Shown here one piece after another: positions 6,446 through 13,642 of a DNA stretch of 21,084 bases; the stretch's first letter is position 1; every line of letters starts with the position of its first letter. The DNA comes from DATLBA01 sp035527275. GTDB lineage: Bacteria; Planctomycetota; Phycisphaerae; FEN-1346. The DNA lies in NCBI GenBank assembly GCA_035527275.1, contig DATLBA010000144.1, forward strand, positions 1 to 21,084. Reading direction: 5' to 3'. Below the pieces are notes generated by a model. The model searched no databases. It was not told the origin of the DNA and saw nothing but the letters and a program-made list of their open reading frames with translations. The translations under genes were made by a program, and so were the position numbers.

Positions 6446-6485
6446 AAAAAGGCGGGGAGATCCGCCAGTCGCGTCGGATCTCCCC
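6446..6485 (-). terminator. Rho-independent-like terminator after the lysine-rich gene
   Basis: A perfect 11-bp stem GGGGAGATCCG (6454-6464) / CGGATCTCCCC (6475-6485) with a 10-nt loop. Reading on the minus strand, the stem is followed by GCC and then five T. It ends the transcript of the lysine-rich ORF 50 bp after its stop codon, and it separates that transcript from PEPCK. Confidence 0.75.
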
Positions 6486-6534
6486 TTTGAATTCTTCCAC
6501 GCTGTCACGGTCGGCGATGACCGGACTTTACGTC

Positions 6535-6693
6535 CTACTTCCTTTTCTTCTTCGTTTTTTTCTTGGCCTTCTTCTTGCTTCTCTTTGCCCGTTTCTTCTT
6601 CACGGGTTTCTTCCGGGCTTTTTTCTTCTTGGCTTTTTTCTTCACTTTCTTCTTTGCCTTCTTCGCGACTTTCTTTCTCTTCTTCTTTGCCAT
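6535..6693 (-). CDS. Lysine-rich histone-H1-like peptide (52 aa)
   Basis: The peptide has 33 Lys and 5 Arg in 52 residues, arranged as blocks of two to four Lys separated by Ala, Val or Arg (AKKKVKKKAKKKKARKK). This is the composition of the C-terminal tail of histone H1 and of bacterial H1-like proteins (HctB/AlgP type). Such proteins bind DNA through charge and compact the nucleoid, and that role is inferred here. The ATG at 6693 has AAGGAGG 7 nt upstream. An in-frame GTG/ATG extension to 6735 lacks a ribosome binding site. A strong promoter and a clear terminator frame the gene, so it is a monocistronic unit and not a chance ORF, although its DNA is almost a polypurine tract. No folded domain is present. 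A ribosomal or RNA-binding role is an alternative. Confidence 0.75.
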   Translation of the reverse strand: MAKKKRKKVAKKAKKKVKKKAKKKKARKKPVKKKRAKRSKKKAKKKTKKKRK

Positions 6694-6762
6694 CCGCGGT
6701 CCTCCTTTTTGAGAGACCCTGTTAACCTCTCTCATTCTCCACCAGACATCGCCGATAACTTG

Positions 6763-6791
6763 ATGCTAGAACCCGCGCGAAATCCTGTCAA
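6763..6791 (-). promoter_or_regulatory. Promoter of the lysine-rich peptide gene
   Basis: On the minus strand a perfect TTGACA (6791-6786), a 17-nt spacer and TAGCAT (6768-6763). The leader of about 65 nt contains a GAGAGA/TCTCTC hairpin (6711-6716 with 6728-6733) just before the ribosome binding site. Confidence 0.65.
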
Positions 6792-6924
6792 CAACTTTTT
6801 TTGGATTGGCGCGCTTTTTTTTCGAATCACGGTTCACCCTCGCTCTGGTCGCGTTATCGGTTGTGGCAGGCGCGGTTCTTGAACAAAAGTGCCGCCCGGT
6901 GCGCGCGCTGAGCGCCCCGCGCGA

Positions 6925-8544
6925 TCATGGTTCGTGCGCCGGAACGCGCAGCGATTCGACGGCGGCGCGCACCATCGGATCATCGCCAACTGTTTCGTGG
7001 CGCACGTCCGCCTCCGGCGCCGTCACGTCCGGCGCCACGCCGCGCCCGTCCAGGCACCGGCCCTTCGCGTCATACGCGCGCGCAATGGTTACGACGACGG
7101 CACTGGTTCCCCAGTCCACAGGCAGGCAAATCTGGACGGCGCCCTTTCCGAAGGTTCGTCGGCCGACGAGCAGCGCGCGCCCCTGCCGCGACAGCGCCGA
7201 GGCCACGATCTCCGACGCACTAGCCGTCCCCTCATTCACGAGGACCACAAGCGGGCCGCGCCACGCCTGGCGGGCGAAAAGCGGCGTGTCATACCGCCAA
7301 GTGGCCCCCGGCATCCGTCCGCGGGTCTGTGCGACCCGCCCCCCGAACAACAGGCCCGCCACCTCGACGGCCGAAAGGAGCAAGCCGCCCGGATTGTCGC
7401 GGAGGTCCAGCACCAGCGCCTCGGCACCTTGGTCGGCCAGGGCCCGCACGGCCCGGCGCAACTCCTGCTCGACGCCGGAGCGAAAGGCGGTCACCCGCAC
7501 GTAACCGATCCGGCGCTGCGGGTCGATCATTTGGACGTCCTGGACGGCGGGCACGCGGACGGCCGTGCGGATGAGAACGACCTCGCGCGGCTCATCTTGG
7601 TCGCCGGACCGAACGGACAACGTTACCTTCGTGCCCGCCTTGCCGCGCAGCCGCGCGGAGATCTCGTCCAACGTCAGATCCGCCACCGGCTCGCCGGTGA
7701 CGCTCAGAACTTCGTCGCCCGCCTCAAGGCCGGCGCGCTCAGCCGCGCCGCCTTTGAAGACGTGCTCGATGACGACGCGCCCGTTGCGCCTGGCGACAGT
7801 CGCCCCGATCCCGGAGTATCGGCCCGTCCGTTGCGCGTCATAGGCCTGCAACATGTCGGGCGTCAAGAATCGCGTGTATGGATCGAGGGCATCCATCGCG
7901 CCGAAGAGGAACTCGGCGACGACGGCTCCATCCGGCAGGCCAAGCATCGCGCGGTTCTTCTCCATGGCGATGGCCAGCCAGTCGGCGGCTTGGAATGCGA
8001 ACCAAGGATTCGCGGCGCCCGCTTTGAGGACCAGAATGTCCAGCGCTTGGGCGAAGCGTTCGCGGCGTTTGGCGTCGGCTGCCGCGCCGAACCGCTCGCG
8101 GAACGTCGGATTCTCAAGCGCTGCACGCAGGCTTTCAAGACCCGCCACGACCAGGTCGCGGTAGGAGACCGGTTCGACGTAACACCAGACGACCGTGCGC
8201 ATGGCGTCGGCGTAAACACACCGACCGGCCCAGCCCCTCATCTGCCGCGCCGAGTCGGCCAGCGCCTCGTCCAACCACCGCCGGGTGATGTTGGCTTGAA
8301 GGTCGGCGGTGGAGTGCAGAGGCCTCTGTCTGGCTGCGGGCGCGGAGGCCTGCTCGGTCGCGTCGGTGTTCTCCAGCGGAGGCCCTTCGGACGGGCCGCG
8401 CTCGTGCGCCGGCCAGTAAGCCCCCTGAGGAAAGACGGCGCAGCCGGCCGCCGGCAGCAGCAGCGCCAGCCCGACCACAAGAGACAGCAAACGAACGCCG
8501 GCGCCGCCGGGTGACGCCGCGACGATGTGGTGGGCCGATTCCAT
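6925..8544 (-). CDS. C-terminal processing protease (S41 family, PDZ-containing), exported
   Basis: A protein of about 539 residues of the CtpA/Prc family, serine proteases that trim or degrade envelope proteins from their C terminus. The N-terminal hydrophobic segment ending LLLPAAGC looks like a lipoprotein signal with Cys35, though Ala at -3 is not ideal. The PDZ domain spans about 241-328 (YSGIGATVARRNGRVVIEHV to the end of the beta structure). The S41 core follows with DLRDNPGG and NEGTASASEIVASAL. The catalytic Ser442 and Lys467 (FGKG) are 25 residues apart, as in known members. The start is ATG at 8544, overlapping the TGA of the upstream gene; a GTG immediately before it (8547) is equally possible. 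It is the last gene of the operon that begins with the HEAT-repeat protein. Confidence 0.92.
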   Translation of the reverse strand: MESAHHIVAASPGGAGVRLLSLVVGLALLLPAAGCAVFPQGAYWPAHERGPSEGPPLENTDATEQASAPAARQRPLHSTADLQANITRRWLDEALADSARQMRGWAGRCVYADAMRTVVWCYVEPVSYRDLVVAGLESLRAALENPTFRERFGAAADAKRRERFAQALDILVLKAGAANPWFAFQAADWLAIAMEKNRAMLGLPDGAVVAEFLFGAMDALDPYTRFLTPDMLQAYDAQRTGRYSGIGATVARRNGRVVIEHVFKGGAAERAGLEAGDEVLSVTGEPVADLTLDEISARLRGKAGTKVTLSVRSGDQDEPREVVLIRTAVRVPAVQDVQMIDPQRRIGYVRVTAFRSGVEQELRRAVRALADQGAEALVLDLRDNPGGLLLSAVEVAGLLFGGRVAQTRGRMPGATWRYDTPLFARQAWRGPLVVLVNEGTASASEIVASALSRQGRALLVGRRTFGKGAVQICLPVDWGTSAVVVTIARAYDAKGRCLDGRGVAPDVTAPEADVRHETVGDDPMVRAAVESLRVPAHEP

Positions 8545-8858
8545 CACGTATCCGAATCCCGAAACAGGTTCTCGAACTGTCGCCGCGCCTCCTCGGCCGA
8601 GGGGCGTTCCTCCGCCTCCGCCTCCGCCTCCGCCTCGGGTGAGCCGACTCCAAATTCGAACTCTTCACAGAAGTTTTGTCCGCGCCGGTCGTGGACCGGG
8701 TCGGTCGTCGGGATGCGGCAGCCTCCAGTCGCGGCGTCAAAGTGTCGGCAGTTGATGCACGTGTGGAGGTAGGCGGCGCATTCCGGGCACTCGTCGCGAA
8801 AACCGATGCGGCCCTTGGTGTCCCACTCAGCCCCGCACTTCGGGCATCGAATCCTCAT
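8544..8858 (-). CDS. Eight-cysteine zinc-ribbon protein with Glu-Ala repeat tail
   Basis: A 104-residue protein. The first knuckle pair is C5-x2-C8 and C24-x2-C27, a classic zinc ribbon. A second set, C34-x2-C37, C47 and C64 in TCINCRHFD...GGCRIPTTDPVHDRRGQNFCEEFEF, matches a pattern I know from many small uncharacterised bacterial proteins, and it could hold a second zinc. The C-terminal 35 residues are acidic and include EAEAEAEAEE, encoded by a hexanucleotide tandem repeat. The ATG at 8858 is preceded by a purine-rich GGGGGAG ribosome binding site. It lies between the ROK kinase gene (53 bp upstream) and the protease gene (stop and start overlap), so it is translated with the protease. The molecular role is unknown. 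Confidence 0.8.
   Translation of the reverse strand: MRIRCPKCGAEWDTKGRIGFRDECPECAAYLHTCINCRHFDAATGGCRIPTTDPVHDRRGQNFCEEFEFGVGSPEAEAEAEAEERPSAEEARRQFENLFRDSDT
8609..8636. repeat. Hexanucleotide tandem repeat (CCTCCG), 4.7 copies
   Basis: Perfect repeats from 8609 to 8632 plus a partial copy, inside the coding frame of the zinc-ribbon gene and encoding Glu-Ala pairs. The unit length is a multiple of three, so copy-number changes would alter tail length without a frameshift. Confidence 0.85.
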
Positions 8859-8911
8859 GGCTCATCTCCCCCGTTCATCACACACGCGCAGGCGTTCACA
8901 CCGGTAGGCCC

Positions 8912-9877
8912 TTACGCGGGCCGACCGGTCCGGTCGAACGCCTCGGCGGCCAAGGCGGCACCCAGGATTCCCACATCGCCGCCCAGGGCGCTCCAGCGGA
9001 TCTCGCAGGCGGCCGACGCCCGTTCGAAAGCAGACCGGCGGACGCCGCGGCGGACCCGTTCGAGGAACGCATCACCCGCCCCCATCATCCCGCCCGTCAG
9101 GACCACCTTCTCGGGGTTCAGGACGTGCAGAATGCTGGTGATACCCGAGGCGAGGTAATCCGCCGTCTCTTCGACGATGCGCGTCGCCAGATCGTCACCC
9201 GCCTCGGCCGCGCCGAACACGTCCTTGGCCGTCATGCCGGGCGCATCGGCAAGGGAGGACGGTTCGCCCGCCTCGATGAACTCTTGAGCGCGCGCGACGA
9301 CGGCCGTCGCCGACGCGTAGGCTTCAAGGCATCCGCGGTTCCCGCAGCCGCACCGACGGCCGCCGTGCTGAACGACGATGTGTCCCAGTTCGGCGCCGGT
9401 GTCCGTAGCGCCGCGAAAGAGGCGCCCGTCCAGGACGATTCCCCCTCCGATGCCGGTTCCGAGCGTCAGGAGGACCATACTGGCGACGTCGCGCCCCGCG
9501 CCGCATCGGAACTCGCCGTACGCGGCCGCATTGGCGTCGTTCTCAAGAACCACGGGCCTGCCGAGGTCCTCGGCGAGGCGCTCGCGCGCGGCAACGTTGC
9601 GCCAGCCCGGAAGGTTGGGCGCCAGGAGGACGACGCCCGCCTTCGTGTCGAGCGGTCCGGGCGCGCCGACGCCGACAGCAGCCACATCCGCGAGGTTGAG
9701 CCCCGCGGTTTTGCACAAGCGGCGGACGGCCTCGGCGATGCGCGAAAGGACGTGCTGCGGTCCGCGGTCGGCCTCGGTCGCGCAGGATTGGCGGTCGAAC
9801 ATTTTGCCGTCGGCGGAGACGAGCCCCATCTTCAGGTTCGTCCCGCCCAGGTCCACGCCCACGTATCGCTTGGTCAT
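8912..9877 (-). CDS. ROK-family sugar kinase, probable glucokinase
   Basis: A 321-residue ATP-dependent sugar kinase of the ROK (repressor, ORF, kinase) family. There is no N-terminal DNA-binding domain, so it is an enzyme and not a repressor. Motifs: phosphate-binding DLGGTN (9-14), LENDANAAAYGE with the catalytic Asp114, LGTGIGGG (139-146), and the ROK zinc site His166 with Cys176, Cys178 and Cys183 in CGCGNRGCLEAY. GAELGHI (Glu163) contacts the sugar in relatives. The ATG at 9877 has GGAG 5 nt upstream. Length and motifs fit bacterial glucokinases, but a mannose, fructose or N-acetylhexosamine kinase cannot be excluded. It sits 38 bp after the HEAT-repeat gene and 53 bp before the zinc-ribbon gene in one operon. 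Confidence 0.92.
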   Translation of the reverse strand: MTKRYVGVDLGGTNLKMGLVSADGKMFDRQSCATEADRGPQHVLSRIAEAVRRLCKTAGLNLADVAAVGVGAPGPLDTKAGVVLLAPNLPGWRNVAARERLAEDLGRPVVLENDANAAAYGEFRCGAGRDVASMVLLTLGTGIGGGIVLDGRLFRGATDTGAELGHIVVQHGGRRCGCGNRGCLEAYASATAVVARAQEFIEAGEPSSLADAPGMTAKDVFGAAEAGDDLATRIVEETADYLASGITSILHVLNPEKVVLTGGMMGAGDAFLERVRRGVRRSAFERASAACEIRWSALGGDVGILGAALAAEAFDRTGRPA

Positions 9878-9915
9878 CGGGACTCCGTCGCCCCGGTTTC
9901 GCCCGCGCGGGGGGG

Positions 9916-12408
9916 CTATTTTTCCTCGTTCGGCGTCGGTCCGAGGGCCTCACGCCAGGCCGCGATTTGTTTCAACCGCTCCTCCTGCGGCGCCTTCGGG
10001 TCGTACGCACGGTCCGTTCCCCCCTCGGGCGGACTCACCGCTTCGAGCGCTGCCAGGATTCTCGCCTCGACTTCCGGGCGGCTCTCTTTGACGGCGCGCT
10101 CGATCGCATCGAGGAGCCCGACGACCGCCGGCCAGCCGACTCGTTTCAGGGTTGCCGTCGCAACCCCCACGCGCTCCTCGGAACCGTTCAAGTTGGCGAT
10201 GACCCAGGCGATGGTTGCGTCAGTCGCCCGGTCCTTCAGCCGGTCGAGGACCGCTGCCTGGTCCGCGACGCCCCAGTCCGGCCGCGCCTTCTTGAAGGCG
10301 TCCAGGAGGCCGAGCGCCTGCTCGGGCCGGTCGGCCTCCAGCAGCGCTTCGGCCCTCGCCACGATGGCCTGGACGAGCGCCGCGCGGGCCGCGGGCTCCC
10401 GGTCGTCCATCACGTCGGCCAGAAGGGCGGCGGCTTCCGGATAAGGTCCCTTCGACAGGAGAATCAGGCCCAACCGCTCTTTCAGTTCGCCTCGGCGCTC
10501 GGGGTTCTCGGCGGGCGTGTCGGCCAGAAGTTGCCGGAGCACCGGGGCCGCCTTCTCCGGCGTCCCGGCGGCCACGGTTGCGTCCACCAGTTTCTCCAGA
10601 AGGACCTGCAATTTCAGGCTGCCCGCGGCGGAGGCCGGATACTTGGTCTGGGCGATTTCATAGAGGGCGGTGGCACGCTGCATCATCTCGGTCCCTTCAA
10701 GGGCGAAGAACAGGTCCCCTAATTCCTGGGCGAGGTCCGGCGTTTCACTCGCTGTCGCCAGCGCCTGAACCGCCGTCCAGAGAGCGTTGCGCACGCCCGG
10801 GTCGGCTTCCGCGCCCGCTTTGAGGCGCTCGGCCATTCTTCGGGCGGCCGCCGGTCCGCCGAGTTTCGCGAGGGTTGCCGCCGCCGCCTGCCGGACGCCT
10901 TTATTTTCATCCTGAAGCCGCGCCGACAGCGCCTCCACCGTTTCGGGTGCGACCCGGCCGAGGTTCCCGAGCCCCTGGACCGCGCTGAACCGGACCCCCG
11001 CAGCCTTGTCCTCCAGCGCCGCGGCGAGGACCGGCTCGGCGCTGGCGTGCGCAATCTTCGCGAGCGACCGGCACGCGGCCTCGCGGACAAGCGGGTCGGG
11101 CGAGGTCCGGGCCAAGCGGCGGAGGGGGTCGAGCGCCGACTCAACCGCTGCGGCGCCCAGCGCGCTGCGGTCGCCGATCGCCCCGAGCGCGCCGGCGGAT
11201 TTAATCACCTCCACCTGAGAAGGCGAATCGAGCATCGCCACCAACTCCGGCACCGCTTCGCCCGTCTTCAAGGCGCCGAGGGCGGCAGCGAGGGCAGCCC
11301 GCACCTCAGGCGACTTTTCTGTGTCCAGGCGTGCCAGCAGCGTCGGCCCGGCGGCGGTTTCCTGCCAGGCGGCCAGGGCCTCGGCCGAGGCGGCCCGGAC
11401 CGCCGGGGCTTCGTCGCCCACGTGCTTCAACAGGGCCGAACGCAGTTCCTGGTAGGTTTGCTGGCTGCCGTCGTTCGCGCCGAAAACCTCGCGCGCCAAG
11501 GCCGTCGCCTGTCGCACCGCCACGACCCGCACCTGAGTCAGCGAGTCATCAAGGTGCTCCTGAATCAGGCGCGCCTTCTCCTTCGTATCCGCTCCCTCGT
11601 AGATTTCTTTGAGCAGGCGCGCCAGCCTCGACTCGGCGGCATTCAGCGCGGTTTCGCGCTGGCGCAGTTCGGTCCGAAACCGGCGAACGAGGCCCCGAAG
11701 AAAGTCCGCTTCCGGCTCGTCCTTGTGATGCTGCCACCAGTCGGACCAGTCCCGATGTACATCGGGAGCCGAAGCGCCGGCTTCCGCCAGGCCGGTCATA
11801 TCCGCAAGCGCTTGAGCGGCGGCGACAGCCACCTCGTCTTGCGCATCGCCGGTTGCCTCGACCAGCGCCGCCACGGAACGCTTGTCCACGATCTGAGCCA
11901 GCGCCTCGACCGCCGCCAGCCGCACGCCCGTCCGCTCCCTCGAATCCGCCACAAGGTCTTTCAACCTCGCCAGCACCTTGTCGTTGCCCTGGTAGGCGCC
12001 GAAGGCGAGCGCCGCAGACCGCCGCATGGTTTCATTGTCGCTTCGGAGGAGTTGGAAGAGCGGATCGATGAAGGCTTCGTCGGCGGCGCTGCGCGCCGCA
12101 AGGACACCGAGGACGGCCTGGCTTGCCTCGGATGGGGTGGAGAGCACCTCGAGCAGGATGGTGCGCGCGGCATCGCTGTTCTTGTCGAGGAGGCCGGCGG
12201 CGGCGTCGCGCCGGGTGGCGGCTGTCCGGTCCGGGCCGGTCAGAAAGTCACGGAGGCGGGCCAACTCAGTTGTTTCCGCATCGGTCGGCTCGGCGGGCGC
12301 TTCGGCGCCGCTCGCCGAAACCGCTGCGATGAGAAGAACGTTCGCCAGCGCAAGGCCGGCCATGAACGCGACCGACCGGCGCATCGTGGCGGATGTGCCC
12401 CACGCCAT
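9916..12408 (-). CDS. Large secreted HEAT-repeat protein
   Basis: An 830-residue protein. The N-terminal signal peptide has RR near residue 10, a hydrophobic stretch to about residue 30 and a likely cleavage after SASGA. The body is built of tandem HEAT repeats: many copies of a pattern such as VRxAAxxALAxL, with clear runs at about 65-200 and 280-540. They are interrupted at about 205-275 by a charged, coiled-coil-like segment that includes DWSDWWQHHKDEPE. The C-terminal third looks like helical TPR-type repeats (YPEAAALLADVMDD). Such proteins usually act as scaffolds in the periplasm; no enzymatic motif is visible. The ATG at 12408 is used because AAGGG lies 7 nt upstream; ATG at 12381 (MRRSVAF) is an alternative. 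It is the first gene of the four-gene operon. Confidence 0.85.
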   Translation of the reverse strand: MAWGTSATMRRSVAFMAGLALANVLLIAAVSASGAEAPAEPTDAETTELARLRDFLTGPDRTAATRRDAAAGLLDKNSDAARTILLEVLSTPSEASQAVLGVLAARSAADEAFIDPLFQLLRSDNETMRRSAALAFGAYQGNDKVLARLKDLVADSRERTGVRLAAVEALAQIVDKRSVAALVEATGDAQDEVAVAAAQALADMTGLAEAGASAPDVHRDWSDWWQHHKDEPEADFLRGLVRRFRTELRQRETALNAAESRLARLLKEIYEGADTKEKARLIQEHLDDSLTQVRVVAVRQATALAREVFGANDGSQQTYQELRSALLKHVGDEAPAVRAASAEALAAWQETAAGPTLLARLDTEKSPEVRAALAAALGALKTGEAVPELVAMLDSPSQVEVIKSAGALGAIGDRSALGAAAVESALDPLRRLARTSPDPLVREAACRSLAKIAHASAEPVLAAALEDKAAGVRFSAVQGLGNLGRVAPETVEALSARLQDENKGVRQAAAATLAKLGGPAAARRMAERLKAGAEADPGVRNALWTAVQALATASETPDLAQELGDLFFALEGTEMMQRATALYEIAQTKYPASAAGSLKLQVLLEKLVDATVAAGTPEKAAPVLRQLLADTPAENPERRGELKERLGLILLSKGPYPEAAALLADVMDDREPAARAALVQAIVARAEALLEADRPEQALGLLDAFKKARPDWGVADQAAVLDRLKDRATDATIAWVIANLNGSEERVGVATATLKRVGWPAVVGLLDAIERAVKESRPEVEARILAALEAVSPPEGGTDRAYDPKAPQEERLKQIAAWREALGPTPNEEK

Positions 12409-12441
12409 AATGCAGCCCTTTTTTCTTTTCCCGGGCCTCCA

Positions 12442-12458
12442 AACGGTAAACTACCGTT
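12442..12458. promoter_or_regulatory. 17-bp palindrome AACGGTAAACTACCGTT
   Basis: Perfect 7-bp arms (12442-12448 and 12452-12458) around AAC. It overlaps the -10 box of the HEAT operon promoter, so it is a candidate repressor operator. The cognate regulator is not in the window. Confidence 0.55.
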
Positions 12459-12476
12459 GAAGGAAACAACTGTCAA
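12448..12476 (-). promoter_or_regulatory. Promoter of the HEAT / ROK / zinc-ribbon / protease operon
   Basis: On the minus strand a perfect TTGACA (12476-12471), a 17-nt spacer and TAGTTT (12453-12448; 3/6). The predicted start is near 12441, with a leader of about 33 nt. The weak -10 is embedded in the palindrome. Confidence 0.55.
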
Positions 12477-12647
12477 CCGCAATTGGGCTTTGGGAACCGA
12501 AAAGGGACCTTGGACCGGGTTATCGGACTTTTGCTAAAGCCTTCCCCGCAGCCCGGACGATGAGGACGATGAACGGGGTGCGAGGTTCGACGCGCGGCGC
12601 AGCGTCCGCATTTTCCCGGCGGCAAACCCTCTCCGCAAGGAGCCGGT

Positions 12648-13547
12648 GTGCTTCAAACCGCTGCCAATCCTATCGACGCCTTCCTGGACTATCTGACCGT
12701 TGAGTGCGGCCTGAGCGTCAACACGATCCAGGCCTACCAGCACGACCTGGGCTGTTTCGCCTCGTTCGTCAAGGCCCAAGACAGCGACGGCTGGCAGCAG
12801 GTCCGGGCCGACCAGGTCATCGATTTCCTGACAGCCGAAAAACGCGAAGGCAAGGCCGTCGCGACCGTCAGCCGCGCCCTCGTGGCCGTGCGGATGTTCT
12901 TCCGTTTCCTCGCCGCCGAGGGCCTCATCGAGCGCGACGTGACCGAGCACCTCGAAAGCCCCCGCCTCTGGCAGAACCTGCCGGAAGTCCTCAACCGAAA
13001 GGCCGTGGACCGGCTCCTTTCGGCGCCGGATCCGGAACACGACCGGTGGACGCTGCGGGACAAGGCCATCCTCGAAATGCTCTACGCCACGGGAGCCCGG
13101 GTGAGCGAGGTGGCGGACCTGAAGACCGACAGCGTCAACGCGCAGGTCGGCTACGTCCATTGCATCGGCAAGGGCCGCAAGGAGCGCATCGTGCCGGTCG
13201 GCCGCCGGGCGCTCGACGCGCTGGCCGCATACCTTGAGAAGGAGCGGCCGACGCTCGACCGCGGCGGCGAGCCATATCTTTTCCTCACCCATTCCGGCCG
13301 GCGCATGGGGCGCGAGACGCTCTGGCGGCTGGTTAAAAAGTACGCCGTCCGCGCCGGGGTCTCGCCACGCGTCAGCCCGCACACGCTCCGCCACTCCTTC
13401 GCGACGCACATGCTCGAGGGGGGCGCCGACCTGCGGGTCGTCCAGGAAATGCTCGGCCACGTGGACATCTCGACGACCCAACTCTATACCCACGTGGACC
13501 AAAGCCGCCTCAAGGCCATCCACAAGAAGTACCACCCCCGGGCGTAA
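12648..13547 (+). CDS. xerD: Tyrosine recombinase XerD
   Basis: A 299-residue site-specific recombinase, one half of the XerC/XerD complex that resolves chromosome dimers at dif. The N-terminal SAM-like core-binding domain spans about residues 5-95. The catalytic residues are all present: Arg151 (ATGARVSE), Lys175 (IGKGRKER), His245 and Arg248 (PHTLRH), His271 (MLGH) and the nucleophile Tyr280 (TTQLYTHV). These positions are nearly identical to those of E. coli XerD. The ending RLKAIHKKYHPRA is XerD-like. The start is GTG at 12648 with GGAG 5 nt upstream. It lies divergent from the HEAT operon, in a 239-bp gap where I see no strong xerD promoter. The next gene has its own promoter. Confidence 0.92.
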   Translation: MLQTAANPIDAFLDYLTVECGLSVNTIQAYQHDLGCFASFVKAQDSDGWQQVRADQVIDFLTAEKREGKAVATVSRALVAVRMFFRFLAAEGLIERDVTEHLESPRLWQNLPEVLNRKAVDRLLSAPDPEHDRWTLRDKAILEMLYATGARVSEVADLKTDSVNAQVGYVHCIGKGRKERIVPVGRRALDALAAYLEKERPTLDRGGEPYLFLTHSGRRMGRETLWRLVKKYAVRAGVSPRVSPHTLRHSFATHMLEGGADLRVVQEMLGHVDISTTQLYTHVDQSRLKAIHKKYHPRA

Positions 13548-13578
13548 ACCTTCCTTCGCCTGGTCCGCCTCGGTTTCC

Positions 13579-13606
13579 TTGACGGCTCCAACGCGGAGCC
13601 TATAAT
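13579..13606 (+). promoter_or_regulatory. Sigma70-type promoter of malate dehydrogenase
   Basis: TTGACG (13579-13584), a 16-nt spacer, then a perfect TATAAT (13601-13606). The leader to the ATG at 13643 is about 30 nt and contains the AAGGAG ribosome binding site. Confidence 0.75.
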
Positions 13607-13642
13607 CCGCCCCTGGCAGGTTCGAAGCGCAAGGAGCACACG

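Noticed and set aside
6886..6924. GC-rich potential hairpin just after the protease stop codon
   Set aside because: Alternating GC sequence can pair in several ways and no T tract follows, so a terminator cannot be supported.
6889..8514. 541-codon plus-strand open frame opposite the protease
   Set aside because: Antisense shadow of the S41 protease, with composition typical of GC-rich reverse frames.
11047..12537. 496-codon plus-strand open frame opposite the HEAT-repeat gene
   Set aside because: Antisense shadow; the HEAT-repeat frame carries the signal peptide and the repeats.
12510..12540. Possible xerD promoter TTGGAC with TAAAGC
   Set aside because: The 19-nt spacing and poor matches at both boxes are not distinguishable from background.
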